Shown here piece by piece: positions 19,861-28,838 of a DNA stretch of 64,000 nt. The translations under genes were made by a program, and so were the position numbers. The DNA is taken from NCBI GenBank assembly GCA_013298945.1, contig JAAFJR010000005.1:62001-126000 (forward strand), in the 5' to 3' direction. Below the pieces are notes generated by a model. It did no database searches, was not told where the DNA came from, and worked only from the letters and a program-made list of their open reading frames with translations. How positions within the stretch are numbered: the stretch's first letter is position 1; each line of letters begins with the position of its first letter. This DNA is from Polaromonas sp. (GTDB lineage: Bacteria; Pseudomonadota; Gammaproteobacteria; Burkholderiales; Burkholderiaceae_C).

Positions 19861-20667
19861 ATGAAAATTACAAGCAGTTCACTCGAAATGCCAGCTGACA
19901 TTAAATTTATTAATAATTTGACAATGATCTTGTTTGGATTATTTATTTTGTTGATGATTTTAAACGGATTTCAGTATGCCATTAAAAATAATATTAAAAA
20001 TCTAGATGCAATAATAATTACAGGAAATACTGATCACAGTGATGCTTATTCAATAAAAAATTTTATTATTGAAGGCGTCAGTGGTAATTTTTACAATATA
20101 AATTTAATAAAGACAAAAAAGATATTTGAATCTGCGCCGTGGATAAATCATGCAGTTGTGAAACGCGTTTACCCGAACTTGGTAGAGGTAAGGCTAAGTG
20201 AATACAAGCCAAAGGCTATTTGGGGGGCGCGTGATGAGATGAGGTTAGTGGATGAGGACGGATTAATATTTGAAGCAAATACTGAAGAAGATGTTTATGA
20301 CGCATTACCTCAATTGACGGGACCAGAGGGTCAAGGCAAGTTGATGTTAGAGATGTACAAAACTGTTGTAAAAGCATTTAGTCCTTTGAAAAATGGGGTG
20401 AAAAATTTAGAGTTAAACGCGCGCGGGAGCTGGATCGCCACTTTAGATAGTGGTGCACATATTGAGTTGGGGCGTGGTAGCACGTTTGAAGTGGTAGATC
20501 GCGTTGCTAAGTTTTCAATGAGTGCCGAAAAAATGCTAACACAATTAAATAAAAAAACGATTGATCTTCAATATGTGGATTTACGCCATTCGGATGGGTA
20601 CGCTTTGCGTTTGCATGGCGTTAGTACCTTAGATTTAACGATTGCATCTACATCATTAAAAAAGTAA
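19861..20667 (+). CDS. ftsQ: Cell division protein FtsQ
   Basis: Bitopic divisome protein that binds FtsB/FtsL. A cytoplasmic tail is followed by one membrane helix (about residues 22-40), then a POTRA domain and the FtsQ beta domain with WINHAVVKRVYPNLVEVRLSEYKPKAIW. At 268 residues the length is normal. It begins 3 bp after the ddl stop. The 5' half is strongly AT-rich compared with neighbouring genes, but the fold signatures are intact. Confidence 0.95.
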   Translation: MKITSSSLEMPADIKFINNLTMILFGLFILLMILNGFQYAIKNNIKNLDAIIITGNTDHSDAYSIKNFIIEGVSGNFYNINLIKTKKIFESAPWINHAVVKRVYPNLVEVRLSEYKPKAIWGARDEMRLVDEDGLIFEANTEEDVYDALPQLTGPEGQGKLMLEMYKTVVKAFSPLKNGVKNLELNARGSWIATLDSGAHIELGRGSTFEVVDRVAKFSMSAEKMLTQLNKKTIDLQYVDLRHSDGYALRLHGVSTLDLTIASTSLKK

Positions 20668-20671
20668 AAAC

Positions 20672-21901
20672 ATGGCAAAAGAATACAAAGATTTAGTTGT
20701 TGGCTTGGATATTGGCACTTCCAAAATCATGGTTGTTGTTGCCGAGGTTTTGCCGGGTGGATTGCTAAAAATTGCTGGCTTTGGCGTTTCACCTAGTAAT
20801 GGTTTGAAGCGTGGTGTGGTGGTTAATATTGATGCCACAGTTCAAAGTATTCAACAAGCTCTAAGAGAAGCGGAATTGATGGCGGATTGCAAAATTGGCA
20901 GAGTTTATACGGGTATAACTGGTAGTCACATCCGTGGCATCAATTCTAGTGGCATGGTCGCTATCAAAGACAAAGAAGTTAGTCGCTCAGATGTCAAGCG
21001 CGTACTGGACACGGCAACAGCTATTAATATTTCTAATGATCAACGATTGTTATTAGTTGAATCCCAAGAATTTGTGATTGATGGTCAGGATGTAAAAGAT
21101 CCGATTGGCATGAGTGGCATCCGATTGGAAGCAAAAGTTCATATAGTCACTGGTGCCCAAAGCGCTGCAGAAAATATTATCAAGTGTGTACATCGTTGTG
21201 GCCTTGAGGTTGAGCACTTGATGCTGAATCCTATGGCTTCAAATCTTGCAGTTCTGACTAACGACGAGCGTGAGTTGGGCGTCGTACTCGTAGATATTGG
21301 CGCAGGGACGACAGACGTTGCCGTATTTACAGGTGGTGCAATTCGCCATACAGCAGTCATTCCAATTGCAGGTGATTTAATTACAAGCGACATCGCTATG
21401 GCGCTTCGTACACCTACTAAAGATGCAGAAGATATTAAGGTTGAAAGTGGTTGTGCTAAGCAGCTTTTGACTGACCCAGAGTCAGAAGTAGAAGTGCCAG
21501 GCTTAGGTGATCGCGGTCCACGCCGTTTGAGTAAGCAGGCTCTGGCAGGCGTTATTGAGCCGAGAGTTGAAGAAATATTTTCTTTAGTTCAACAGGCAAT
21601 CCGTGAAACTGGTTATGAGGAAGTGTTGTCTTCTGGTATTGTTTTAACGGGTGGTGCTTCTGTAATGCCGGGTATGCTCGAGTTGGGAGAAGATATTTTC
21701 TTAAAACCTGTGCGGCGTGGTATTCCTAAATATTCTGGAAATCTGTCAGACATGGTTGCACAGGCTAGAGCTTCAACGGCAATGGGATTGCTTGAAGAAG
21801 CCAGTTTAGCTCGCATGCGTGGTCTAAAAGTTGGTCATAATAATGGCTCAATTAAAAACACATTTAGCAGAGCAAAAGACTGGCTAATTGGGAATTTTTA
21901 A
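20672..21901 (+). CDS. ftsA: Cell division protein FtsA
   Basis: Actin-fold protein that tethers FtsZ to the membrane. Phosphate loops GLDIGTSK and DIGAGTTDVAVF, the 1C domain (about residues 84-162) and the GGASVMPGM adenosine loop are visible. The C-terminal RAKDWLIGNF is the amphipathic membrane-targeting helix. At 409 residues the length is normal. Starts 5 bp after ftsQ. Confidence 0.97.
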   Translation: MAKEYKDLVVGLDIGTSKIMVVVAEVLPGGLLKIAGFGVSPSNGLKRGVVVNIDATVQSIQQALREAELMADCKIGRVYTGITGSHIRGINSSGMVAIKDKEVSRSDVKRVLDTATAINISNDQRLLLVESQEFVIDGQDVKDPIGMSGIRLEAKVHIVTGAQSAAENIIKCVHRCGLEVEHLMLNPMASNLAVLTNDERELGVVLVDIGAGTTDVAVFTGGAIRHTAVIPIAGDLITSDIAMALRTPTKDAEDIKVESGCAKQLLTDPESEVEVPGLGDRGPRRLSKQALAGVIEPRVEEIFSLVQQAIRETGYEEVLSSGIVLTGGASVMPGMLELGEDIFLKPVRRGIPKYSGNLSDMVAQARASTAMGLLEEASLARMRGLKVGHNNGSIKNTFSRAKDWLIGNF

Positions 21902-22026
21902 TATGATAAAAATGATGTGGTTAGCACGTGGAAGTCCTCACCAACGATGGCGTTCTGTACTGGACAAATAAAAGATTTAAAACATATATATTTTTGGCAA
22001 CTGCGATTCGTTTAAGGAGTAACAAA

Positions 22027-23253
22027 ATGGCTATCGAAATGATTGAAATTGAAGAGTTCAATATGGGCACCAAAATCAAGGTGATTGGTGTTGGCGGCGG
22101 CGGCGGAAACGCTGTTGAGCACATGATTTCACGCAATGTGCAAGGCGTTGAATTTATCAGTGCCAATACCGATGCACAAGCACTCAGCACGAGCGGCGCG
22201 CCAAAAACTATTCAGTTGGGCACGACTGGCTTAGGCGCTGGAAGCAAACCAGAAAAAGGTCGTGAAGCAGCAGAAATGGCAGAAGAAGATATTCGCGCAT
22301 CAATAGAAGGCGCTCATATGCTTTTTATTACTGCTGGGATGGGTGGTGGAACAGGTACTGGTGCGGCACCAGTCATTGCCCGAATCGCCAAAGAGATGGG
22401 AATCCTCACAGTTGGTGTAGTTACAAAACCGTTCGATTGGGAAGGCGGTAAGCGTATGAGTAATGCTGACACGGGTCTCGCTGAGCTGGAGGCAAACGTT
22501 GATTCGTTGATCGTCGTTTTAAACGAAAAACTGATCGACGTATTAGGCGAGGATGTTACCCAGGAGGAAGCATTTGCCTACGCTAACGATGTGTTGAAAA
22601 ATGCGGTTGGCGGTATTGCTGAAATTATCAATGTGCGTGGTCATGTGAATCCTGATTTTGAAGACGTCCGCACCGTGATGGCTGAAAACGGCAAAGCCAT
22701 GATGGGCTCCGCACTAGCAAGTGGCCCAGACCGTGCACGGATTGCCGCAGAACAAGCTGTTGCATGCCCACTTTTAGAGGGTATTGATCTTTCTGGTGCT
22801 AAAGGTGTTTTAGTGCTCATTACTGCGGCAAAGAGCTCACTTAAATTGAGTGAATCTAAATTGGCAATGAACACAATTCGCGCTTACGCTTCTCAAGATG
22901 CGCACGTTATTTACGGAACTGCCTATGACGAAGATTTGGGTGATGAAATTCGCGTAACAGTCGTAGCTACAGGTTTGAGCAAAGCTAAAGCACAACGGGT
23001 TTCCCCACCACTGCAAGTTCTACGTAATGGTACGGATAACATGGCTTACGCACCGACACTTGAAGTAGATGCTGGTAGTATGAACGTTACAAGCACATTG
23101 GCTGGTGCAACGAACTACGATGTGCCCGCATATGTACGCAACTTAGGGCGTCATCCTGATCGCACTAGTGCTTCTGCTAAAGTTGATGCATTGTCGTCTG
23201 GTGGCATGGGTGACATCGACATTCCTGCATTTTTGCGAAAACAGGCTGATTAA
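22027..23253 (+). CDS. ftsZ: Cell division protein FtsZ
   Basis: Tubulin-like GTPase that forms the Z-ring; 408 residues. The GTP-binding G-box GGGTGTGAAP, T7 loop NVDFEDV-type segment (here NPDFEDV) and the conserved C-terminal peptide GDIDIPAFLRKQ, which binds FtsA and ZipA, are all present. The ATG at 22027 has AAGGAG at 22014-22019 and gives the normal N terminus; an in-frame ATG 99 bp upstream would add residues absent from homologues. A 125-bp gap after ftsA could hold a separate promoter. Confidence 0.97.
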   Translation: MAIEMIEIEEFNMGTKIKVIGVGGGGGNAVEHMISRNVQGVEFISANTDAQALSTSGAPKTIQLGTTGLGAGSKPEKGREAAEMAEEDIRASIEGAHMLFITAGMGGGTGTGAAPVIARIAKEMGILTVGVVTKPFDWEGGKRMSNADTGLAELEANVDSLIVVLNEKLIDVLGEDVTQEEAFAYANDVLKNAVGGIAEIINVRGHVNPDFEDVRTVMAENGKAMMGSALASGPDRARIAAEQAVACPLLEGIDLSGAKGVLVLITAAKSSLKLSESKLAMNTIRAYASQDAHVIYGTAYDEDLGDEIRVTVVATGLSKAKAQRVSPPLQVLRNGTDNMAYAPTLEVDAGSMNVTSTLAGATNYDVPAYVRNLGRHPDRTSASAKVDALSSGGMGDIDIPAFLRKQAD

Positions 23254-23314
23254 TAAATACCCGAAAACACTTTGGTTATTTAAGAAAAATTGGTTAAGTC
23301 TATTTATTGAGCAT

Positions 23315-23354
23315 ATAGCCTGTCATTTCAACCATGACAGGCTATTTGATTTTA
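23315..23354 (+). terminator. Hairpin terminator between ftsZ and lpxC
   Basis: Perfect 12-bp inverted repeat ATAGCCTGTCAT (23315-23326) and ATGACAGGCTAT (23334-23345) around a 7-nt loop, followed by TTGATTTT. The T run is imperfect and the structure ends 12 bp before the lpxC start codon, so it may attenuate rather than end transcription. Confidence 0.7.
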
Positions 23355-23357
23355 AAG

Positions 23358-24278
23358 ATGTTAGTACAACAAACGATTAAATCTGTGATCAGTGCAGTTG
23401 GTGTGGGTTTGCACAGCGGACAGAGGGTCGATGTGACTTTACGCCCTGCTAAGCCAGACACCGGAATCGTTTTTAGACGTATTGATTTGCTAGAACCAGT
23501 CAGCATTCAGACATCGGCTATGGCGGTAACTGATACGCGTTTGGCATCTACTATTTCTTCAGTGGGCGTGAAAGTTCAGACAGTTGAGCATTTGATGTCA
23601 GCCTGCGCTGGCTTAGGTATTGACAACTTACTCGTTGATATCAATGGTGAGGAAGTGCCTATTTTGGATGGTTCCTCAAGTTCATTTGTTTTTTTACTTC
23701 AAAGCGCGGGCATCGAAAAACAAAAAACGCTCAAAAAATTTATTCGTGTTTTGCAACCAGTCATTGTCAGTGAAGGGGATGGCAATAATTTAAAGTGGGC
23801 AAAGTTTGAACCCTACAATGGTTATAAATTAAACTTTCATATTGACTTCGCTCATGTTGCCGTCAATGCTACGGGACAAGAATATGAATTTGATCTTATT
23901 CAAAATTCATATGCAAGAGATATCTCAAGAGCGCGAACATTTTGCTTCACTAAAGATGTGGAAATGATGCGAGCTAATGGCTTAGCTCTTGGCGGTGGCT
24001 TGGACAATGCAATAGTTATTGATGATTACAAAGTCATCAACGCGGAAGGTCTTCGCTATGGCGATGAATTTGTGAAACACAAAATCTTAGACGCGATGGG
24101 CGATTTGCATCTTGTCGGGCATCCGCTGCTGACTTCGTACAAAGCCTTTCGCTCTGGACATGCGTTGAATAACAAATTACTTCGTAAGTTGTTGTCGCAA
24201 GAGGGCGCATATGAGATGGTTTCATTTCCAGATGCGGCTTCGGCACCTAAAGGCTATTCGCAGCGAATGGCAGCATGA
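23358..24278 (+). CDS. lpxC: UDP-3-O-acyl-N-acetylglucosamine deacetylase
   Basis: Zinc enzyme that commits UDP-GlcNAc derivatives to lipid A synthesis, which shows a Gram-negative cell. Zinc ligand His78 is in TVEHLMSA, and the other ligands are in [10 protein letters not shown]. At 307 residues the length is normal. The start [10 protein letters not shown] at 23358 matches the family N terminus. A longer frame from 23334 would begin inside the hairpin and is rejected. Last gene of the dcw block. Confidence 0.97.
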   Translation: MLVQQTIKSVISAVGVGLHSGQRVDVTLRPAKPDTGIVFRRIDLLEPVSIQTSAMAVTDTRLASTISSVGVKVQTVEHLMSACAGLGIDNLLVDINGEEVPILDGSSSSFVFLLQSAGIEKQKTLKKFIRVLQPVIVSEGDGNNLKWAKFEPYNGYKLNFHIDFAHVAVNATGQEYEFDLIQNSYARDISRARTFCFTKDVEMMRANGLALGGGLDNAIVIDDYKVINAEGLRYGDEFVKHKILDAMGDLHLVGHPLLTSYKAFRSGHALNNKLLRKLLSQEGAYEMVSFPDAASAPKGYSQRMAA

Positions 24279-24307
24279 TAATTATTCACTGATAAACAGG
24301 GAAAACT

Positions 24308-24481
24308 ATGTATTTGTTTCGTTGGATCGTACTCGTCTCACTCATCATTTGTGCTTGCCTGTTCTTTGCATTCGCCATAACTGGTCAGTCAAAATTCAAA
24401 AATTATGGACTAACGGCCATCAAAGCAACTTTGGTTGTTGCATTTATATTTTTCGCTATTTTGATTTTTGAGCGACTTTAA
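24308..24481 (+). CDS. Small two-helix membrane protein
   Basis: Protein of 57 residues with two predicted membrane helices (about 5-23 and 39-53) joined by a short polar loop TGQSKFKNYG. AGGGA at 24298-24302 precedes the ATG. Its size, two-helix pattern and position between lpxC and ruvC match small unnamed membrane proteins I recall from Burkholderiales. Function unknown. The reading is supported by its ribosome-binding site and hydrophobic periodicity. Confidence 0.75.
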   Translation: MYLFRWIVLVSLIICACLFFAFAITGQSKFKNYGLTAIKATLVVAFIFFAILIFERL

Positions 24482-24492
24482 CAACTGTCGTT

Positions 24493-25041
24493 TTAGTACG
24501 TTCTACCTGCTTTAAACATGGCAGATGTCTTCCTTAGCGAACTGTCAGTTTTCGCTAAACTGCTCAGCAGGTGGCTTGAATTGGCATGAGAAATTGCCAA
24601 GCCTAGTGCATCAGCGGCATCTTTGCCAGGTAGTGTTGGTAAATTTAAAAGACGTTTCACCATTTCTTGGACTTGGGTTTTTTCGGCTTTCCCATAGCCG
24701 ACGATGGCTTGTTTCATTTGCAGCGCAGTGTATTCAAAAACAGGCAAATCAAGCGATACCAAAGCAGAGATACAAGCGCCACGCGCTTGACCTAACAACA
24801 GCGTTGCTTGTGGATTAACATTCACGAAAACAATTTCCACCGATGATTCATCAGGCTCGTAGCGTTGCACAACTTCTTTAATACCTTCAAATAAAACTTT
24901 CAATCTCGCTGGTAAATTGCCAGTGTCAAGCTGCACTGTGCTAATGGTGCCGCTGGCAATGTAGGTAAGCTGCGCACCTTCTTTGTCAATCACACCAAAG
25001 CCGGTTGTTCGTAAGCCAGGATCGATGCCTAGGATGCGCAT
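24493..25041 (-). CDS. ruvC: Holliday junction endonuclease RuvC
   Basis: Resolvase that cuts Holliday junctions after RuvAB branch migration. The acidic catalytic residues are in place: Asp7 (GIDPG), Glu69 (VEIVFV), Asp141 and Asp144 (KDAADALG). At 182 residues the length is normal. Minus strand, facing the lpxC side; ruvA and ruvB are not in the window. Confidence 0.96.
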   Translation of the reverse strand: MRILGIDPGLRTTGFGVIDKEGAQLTYIASGTISTVQLDTGNLPARLKVLFEGIKEVVQRYEPDESSVEIVFVNVNPQATLLLGQARGACISALVSLDLPVFEYTALQMKQAIVGYGKAEKTQVQEMVKRLLNLPTLPGKDAADALGLAISHANSSHLLSSLAKTDSSLRKTSAMFKAGRTY

Positions 25042-25056
25042 GTTGTTACTCTAAGT

Positions 25057-25818
25057 CTAGTCAGGCAACTCAGCATCGGGCATGCGTGCGACGATAGACG
25101 ATGCGCGACCTGATAGATATGAGGATCCAGATAATTTTTCGAAGAATTTAGGTCTTGGCAGCATCACAGCCAAGCGAGCAGACTCGTAGCTGGATAGTTG
25201 CTTAGCGGGTTTTCTGAAATAATGTTGTGATGCAGCTTCTACACCAAATACACCCTCGCCCCATTCAACATTGTTGAGATATATTGTAAGAATTTGACGC
25301 TTACTGAGGGTTAATTCAAGAAATTGCGTGATGACAAACTCTTGACCCTTGCGCACTAAATTTCGTTCACCTGACAGAAATAAATTCTTCGCAAGTTGCT
25401 GTGTGATGGTTGAGCCGCCAATAATTTTGGGTGGGCGTACAGCAGTAGCCGTATTCGGCCCTTTGCTTTTCGCCTTTTCTCTGGCTAGTCTTTTTTCTGC
25501 TCTCTCTTGTGCTCTTGCATTTTTAGTCCAAGCAGATTCAATTGCCTCCCATTCGATACCGTTGTGGTTTACAAAATCACCGTCTTCAGAAGCAATAACC
25601 GCTTGCTTGATGCCGGCGGACATATCTGCGTCTTTGACCCATTCTTGCCGCCACGGAAGTTCACCATGTTTCATCACAATACGCCAAGCTTCAGAGCGTT
25701 GAAAACTCGTCGATTGCGGTGCGATAACATTCATCAAAACAACCTTCGCTAAAAAGAAAAGTTGCAATGCAATGAACGACACGGTAAGAAGGTATAGGAT
25801 ACGAAAAAGCTTCTTCAT
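25057..25818 (-). CDS. mtgA: Monofunctional peptidoglycan glycosyltransferase
   Basis: GT51 transglycosylase anchored by one N-terminal membrane helix (about residues 7-27). The catalytic segment SEDGDFVNHNG carries the key glutamate, and GGSTITQQLAKNLFL plus RKGQEFVITQFLELTLSKRQIL complete the family motifs. A basic, alanine-rich insert (about residues 97-125) separates the first two motifs. It has no transpeptidase domain, so it only polymerises glycan. In series with a tonB-like gene upstream. Confidence 0.95.
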   Translation of the reverse strand: MKKLFRILYLLTVSFIALQLFFLAKVVLMNVIAPQSTSFQRSEAWRIVMKHGELPWRQEWVKDADMSAGIKQAVIASEDGDFVNHNGIEWEAIESAWTKNARAQERAEKRLAREKAKSKGPNTATAVRPPKIIGGSTITQQLAKNLFLSGERNLVRKGQEFVITQFLELTLSKRQILTIYLNNVEWGEGVFGVEAASQHYFRKPAKQLSSYESARLAVMLPRPKFFEKLSGSSYLSGRASSIVARMPDAELPD

Positions 25819-25842
25819 GTGTTCCGTTGATTCAATGATTGC

Positions 25843-26721
25843 TTAGCGATTGGTCAACTTGGTTTCTAGCACTTCATCTCGCGTAAATTTAAAACGTGAA
25901 ACCAGCACAATTTGATCTGCTTTCTTACGCATGGCTGGGCTAAAAGTACCAAACGGGCCTGCACTGCTCGCAATAGCTTGGGCCCGCCGGTCTAGTGTCA
26001 AGCTACCAGAGCTTTCAATCACCTCTGTTGCCAAAACTTGCCCGTCATGGTTAACAGTCAAAATCATGGTTAAATTGCCATAAAGCTTTTTACCTGCAGC
26101 TTCAGGAAAATTAGTTGTTCCTCTAGCTTCAATTTTTTGTCGAAGCTGGTCATAGTAGATAGCGTAAACTTCTTCACGCGTTGCAGGGCTGATGTAGCGC
26201 TTTTTAGGCCGCGCATTTTCTTGGGTGATGCGCTTTTCTATCTCGCCTAAAAGTTTGCTGAGTTGGCGTCGCTTTTCTTCCTGCGCCTTGGCTTCAGGTG
26301 TGCTTGGGGCACTGTTCACATCCGGCACAGGCATCAAAGCCAATTGTTTTTTGAGCTGAAGCAGCAATTGGCTTTGCTGGTCTTGCATATTGTCCAGTTT
26401 CTGCCGTGTATCCGTGTCTGCATCGCCGATAGACGTTAATTCAGAAGCGGGTAAAAAAGTAGTCGCTCTGCCAGCTTCAGATTCGCCACCGCCCGCCATT
26501 GAGCTTTGCGCTATGGCTTGCGCTTTCTCAGGTTTCTCATTGGTGGTGGCGTTGACCAAGATCACCTCTAAGGGGGTATCTTGAAAAACACGGTTAAAGC
26601 TTTCAGGATCAACGAAGCGTATGGTCAAAGGAATCGCATGCACGACAAACGATACTGCCAATGCCATTTGCATGGCACTGAACCCTTTGAGTCTTTGTTT
26701 AATAGATGGCTTGGTCGTCAT
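25843..26721 (-). CDS. TonB-family energy transducer-like protein
   Basis: Protein of 292 residues with a basic cytoplasmic start, a single membrane helix (about 17-35) and a long coiled-coil region with KxxL/EKR patterns (about 105-180). The C-terminal domain resembles TonB (GKKLYGNLTMILTVNHDGQVLATEVIESSG and later residues). The proline-rich spanner of classical TonB is missing and replaced by the coiled coil. No exbB/exbD is nearby. Role uncertain; a periplasm-spanning protein is the safe reading. Confidence 0.8.
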   Translation of the reverse strand: MTTKPSIKQRLKGFSAMQMALAVSFVVHAIPLTIRFVDPESFNRVFQDTPLEVILVNATTNEKPEKAQAIAQSSMAGGGESEAGRATTFLPASELTSIGDADTDTRQKLDNMQDQQSQLLLQLKKQLALMPVPDVNSAPSTPEAKAQEEKRRQLSKLLGEIEKRITQENARPKKRYISPATREEVYAIYYDQLRQKIEARGTTNFPEAAGKKLYGNLTMILTVNHDGQVLATEVIESSGSLTLDRRAQAIASSAGPFGTFSPAMRKKADQIVLVSRFKFTRDEVLETKLTNR

Positions 26722-26726
26722 GTCAG

Positions 26727-28796
26727 CTATTCTGTCGCAACTGCAGTAAGCTCAGGCTTAATTTCGGCTTCATCCATATCCACAGCTATGCTCAATGCGC
26801 CTGTTACATCAGATTCGTCGGATTCGTCTTCGCTAACATCAGAAATAGCCATATCACCATCATGTGCAGCGACGCGTATATCAATGATCGTTCCCGATAC
26901 ATCCAAAGTCATCAAGTTAATATCACCCAATTTAATGCTAACTTTGGTACCACGCTCTAGTTGCTGGGCACCCATCACAGGTAATACTAATGGCAAATCA
27001 TCTGCACGCACCATATTTTCTTTGAATAAGCTTGCATTTAATTCGGTGATATTATTTTGTTGCAAATACTTCAATGTCCAGTATCGCTCCATGCCATTTT
27101 GATATTGATTGTAGGCACTATAAGTATTATCAAAATTCGAAATAATAGAAAACAAATCTGCATCTTTAGGTTTGAATGGTGCAACCAGCGGCGCAGTCTT
27201 GCCGTTCTTGATGCAACTGATGATTTGCCATTGATTCACCATGTCTGTATAACGACGCAACGGCGATGTACTCCAAGCATAACTAGGCACACCAATACCC
27301 GCATGCGGCAAGGCTTTGGTACCCATACGAACTTTCACACCAGGTGCCAAGCTGGCTTGGCTGCGGTAAATGCCTGGTACGCCAAACTCTGCCAACATTT
27401 GCCCCCAAGTGGCGTTGGCTAATATCATGGCTTCAGCCACAATTAAATCAAGAGGTGAGCCGCGCTTTCTCATGGTGATCTCAACGGTTTCTTCACCATG
27501 CGGGCCTGCATTATCTTTGTCAATTAACCTAAAGTTGTAATCTGGACGATTAAAAGTCTCTGGTTTACCGCGTACGATTTCACGTTTTTGTTTTAAATTT
27601 ATTGCTAATTTATATAAAAATGATAGCGATTCAGGTAATAAATACGCCGGCTGCAGGCCATTTATCATCCTCTTATCTAGACTTTCCAACCACGCTTCGG
27701 TTATCTCATCTTCTAGGGTGTCGTGTCGTAAATTGGCGATAATGGGTACAGATTCAATTTTAGATTCAGTTGAAATAATATCCAATGTCGATTCATCAAA
27801 CGTCACATACAAGGATATTGCGGGGCAATTTTTACCCTCAGCCAAGGTATAGTTTTGAACCACGACATCTGGCAACATGGTTATCTTATTTCCTGGCATA
27901 TAAACCGTAGAGAGTCGATTTCTGGCTACCTTGTCAATATCACTGTTGGGTAATATGGCAAGCGCAGGCGCTGCAATGTGAATACCCACAATGACATTTC
28001 TAGAGCCCAAGCCTTGTACAGATAAAGCATCGTCTATTTCTGTGGTGGCTGAATCATCAATAGAAAAAGCTGCTACAGACGCTAGCGGCAATTCATCTAA
28101 TAACAAAGGTGCATTTAAAGCTGGAAATGCAATTCCTTTGGGGAAGTTATCGAATAAAAAGCGTTGCCAATGAAATTGATAAGGTGATGTTATTGCACCA
28201 GATTGTTGTAATAAATCAAGTGGCGGTAATTTAGTGTTACGTGCCGCCTCGACCACAGCTTTGTACTCTGAGGTGTTTTTATCTGGTTTGAATAATATTT
28301 TATATAACTGGTCAAGAATAGGGTCTGGACAAACACCATTACCTAAAGATACTGCCCATTCAGATATTTGAATTAATTGTTGTTTCTTTTTCTCAATCGC
28401 AGCTAATGCAAGTTGCACAATATCGTTAGGTGCTTTTTTGAATCTACCCTTACCTGCACGGCGGAAATAATGTGGCGTTTCAAACAGACAAAACAAAGCT
28501 GCAACTTGTTGCTCAATGGTGGCTTTGTCATTGAAATAATCACGTGCTAAGTCGGCGAAGCCAAATTCCTCGTCGGGGGAAAACTCCCAGGCCAATGCGG
28601 GGTCAATGGTGGATTGAATGCTTTGTGCGGCTGCTATCAGCTCTGCAGGTGCTGGTTTTTCAAATTGAACCATCACATGTGCCATCTTAACTTTGACGCG
28701 TTTACCACTGTCAAGCTCAATTTGGGCCGATGCATCAGTCGTAGACATGACACGGCCAGCTAAAAATTTCCCGGATTCTTCGAATAATGCATACAT
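26727..28796 (-). CDS. RNase II/R-family 3'-5' exoribonuclease
   Basis: RNB-domain exonuclease of 689 residues, a divergent form typical of Burkholderiales. The catalytic segment reads DDSATTEIDDA, with Glu where RNase II has one of its aspartates, and NFRLIDKD and SPLRRYTDMVNQ are present. A C-terminal S1-like part and an acidic tail follow. The start at 28796 (MYALFEESGKF) has GGGA upstream; ATG 28805 is an alternative. A dispersed element encodes residues about 379-394. rodA is divergent. Confidence 0.88.
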   Translation of the reverse strand: MYALFEESGKFLAGRVMSTTDASAQIELDSGKRVKVKMAHVMVQFEKPAPAELIAAAQSIQSTIDPALAWEFSPDEEFGFADLARDYFNDKATIEQQVAALFCLFETPHYFRRAGKGRFKKAPNDIVQLALAAIEKKKQQLIQISEWAVSLGNGVCPDPILDQLYKILFKPDKNTSEYKAVVEAARNTKLPPLDLLQQSGAITSPYQFHWQRFLFDNFPKGIAFPALNAPLLLDELPLASVAAFSIDDSATTEIDDALSVQGLGSRNVIVGIHIAAPALAILPNSDIDKVARNRLSTVYMPGNKITMLPDVVVQNYTLAEGKNCPAISLYVTFDESTLDIISTESKIESVPIIANLRHDTLEDEITEAWLESLDKRMINGLQPAYLLPESLSFLYKLAINLKQKREIVRGKPETFNRPDYNFRLIDKDNAGPHGEETVEITMRKRGSPLDLIVAEAMILANATWGQMLAEFGVPGIYRSQASLAPGVKVRMGTKALPHAGIGVPSYAWSTSPLRRYTDMVNQWQIISCIKNGKTAPLVAPFKPKDADLFSIISNFDNTYSAYNQYQNGMERYWTLKYLQQNNITELNASLFKENMVRADDLPLVLPVMGAQQLERGTKVSIKLGDINLMTLDVSGTIIDIRVAAHDGDMAISDVSEDESDESDVTGALSIAVDMDEAEIKPELTAVATE
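27616..27660 (-). repeat. Dispersed palindromic element inside the RNase gene
   Basis: Sense orientation relative to the gene, but shifted by one frame from the dapF copy: it is read as LQPAYLLPESLSFLY. The TAG that this frame would meet in the forward intergenic consensus is absent (CCT-GAA-TCG). Confidence 0.85.
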
Positions 28797-28838
28797 AAAC
28801 GCCATTGTCCCATGCAAAAAGCCGTTGATAATTAGCGC

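Noticed and set aside
21928-22026. FtsZ start 99 bp upstream
   Set aside because: The extra 33 residues are absent from the family, and a clear AAGGAG sits before ATG 22027.
23334-23357. Longer lpxC reading frame beginning at 23334
   Set aside because: Its ATG lies in the right arm of the hairpin and the extra residues precede the universal LpxC start.
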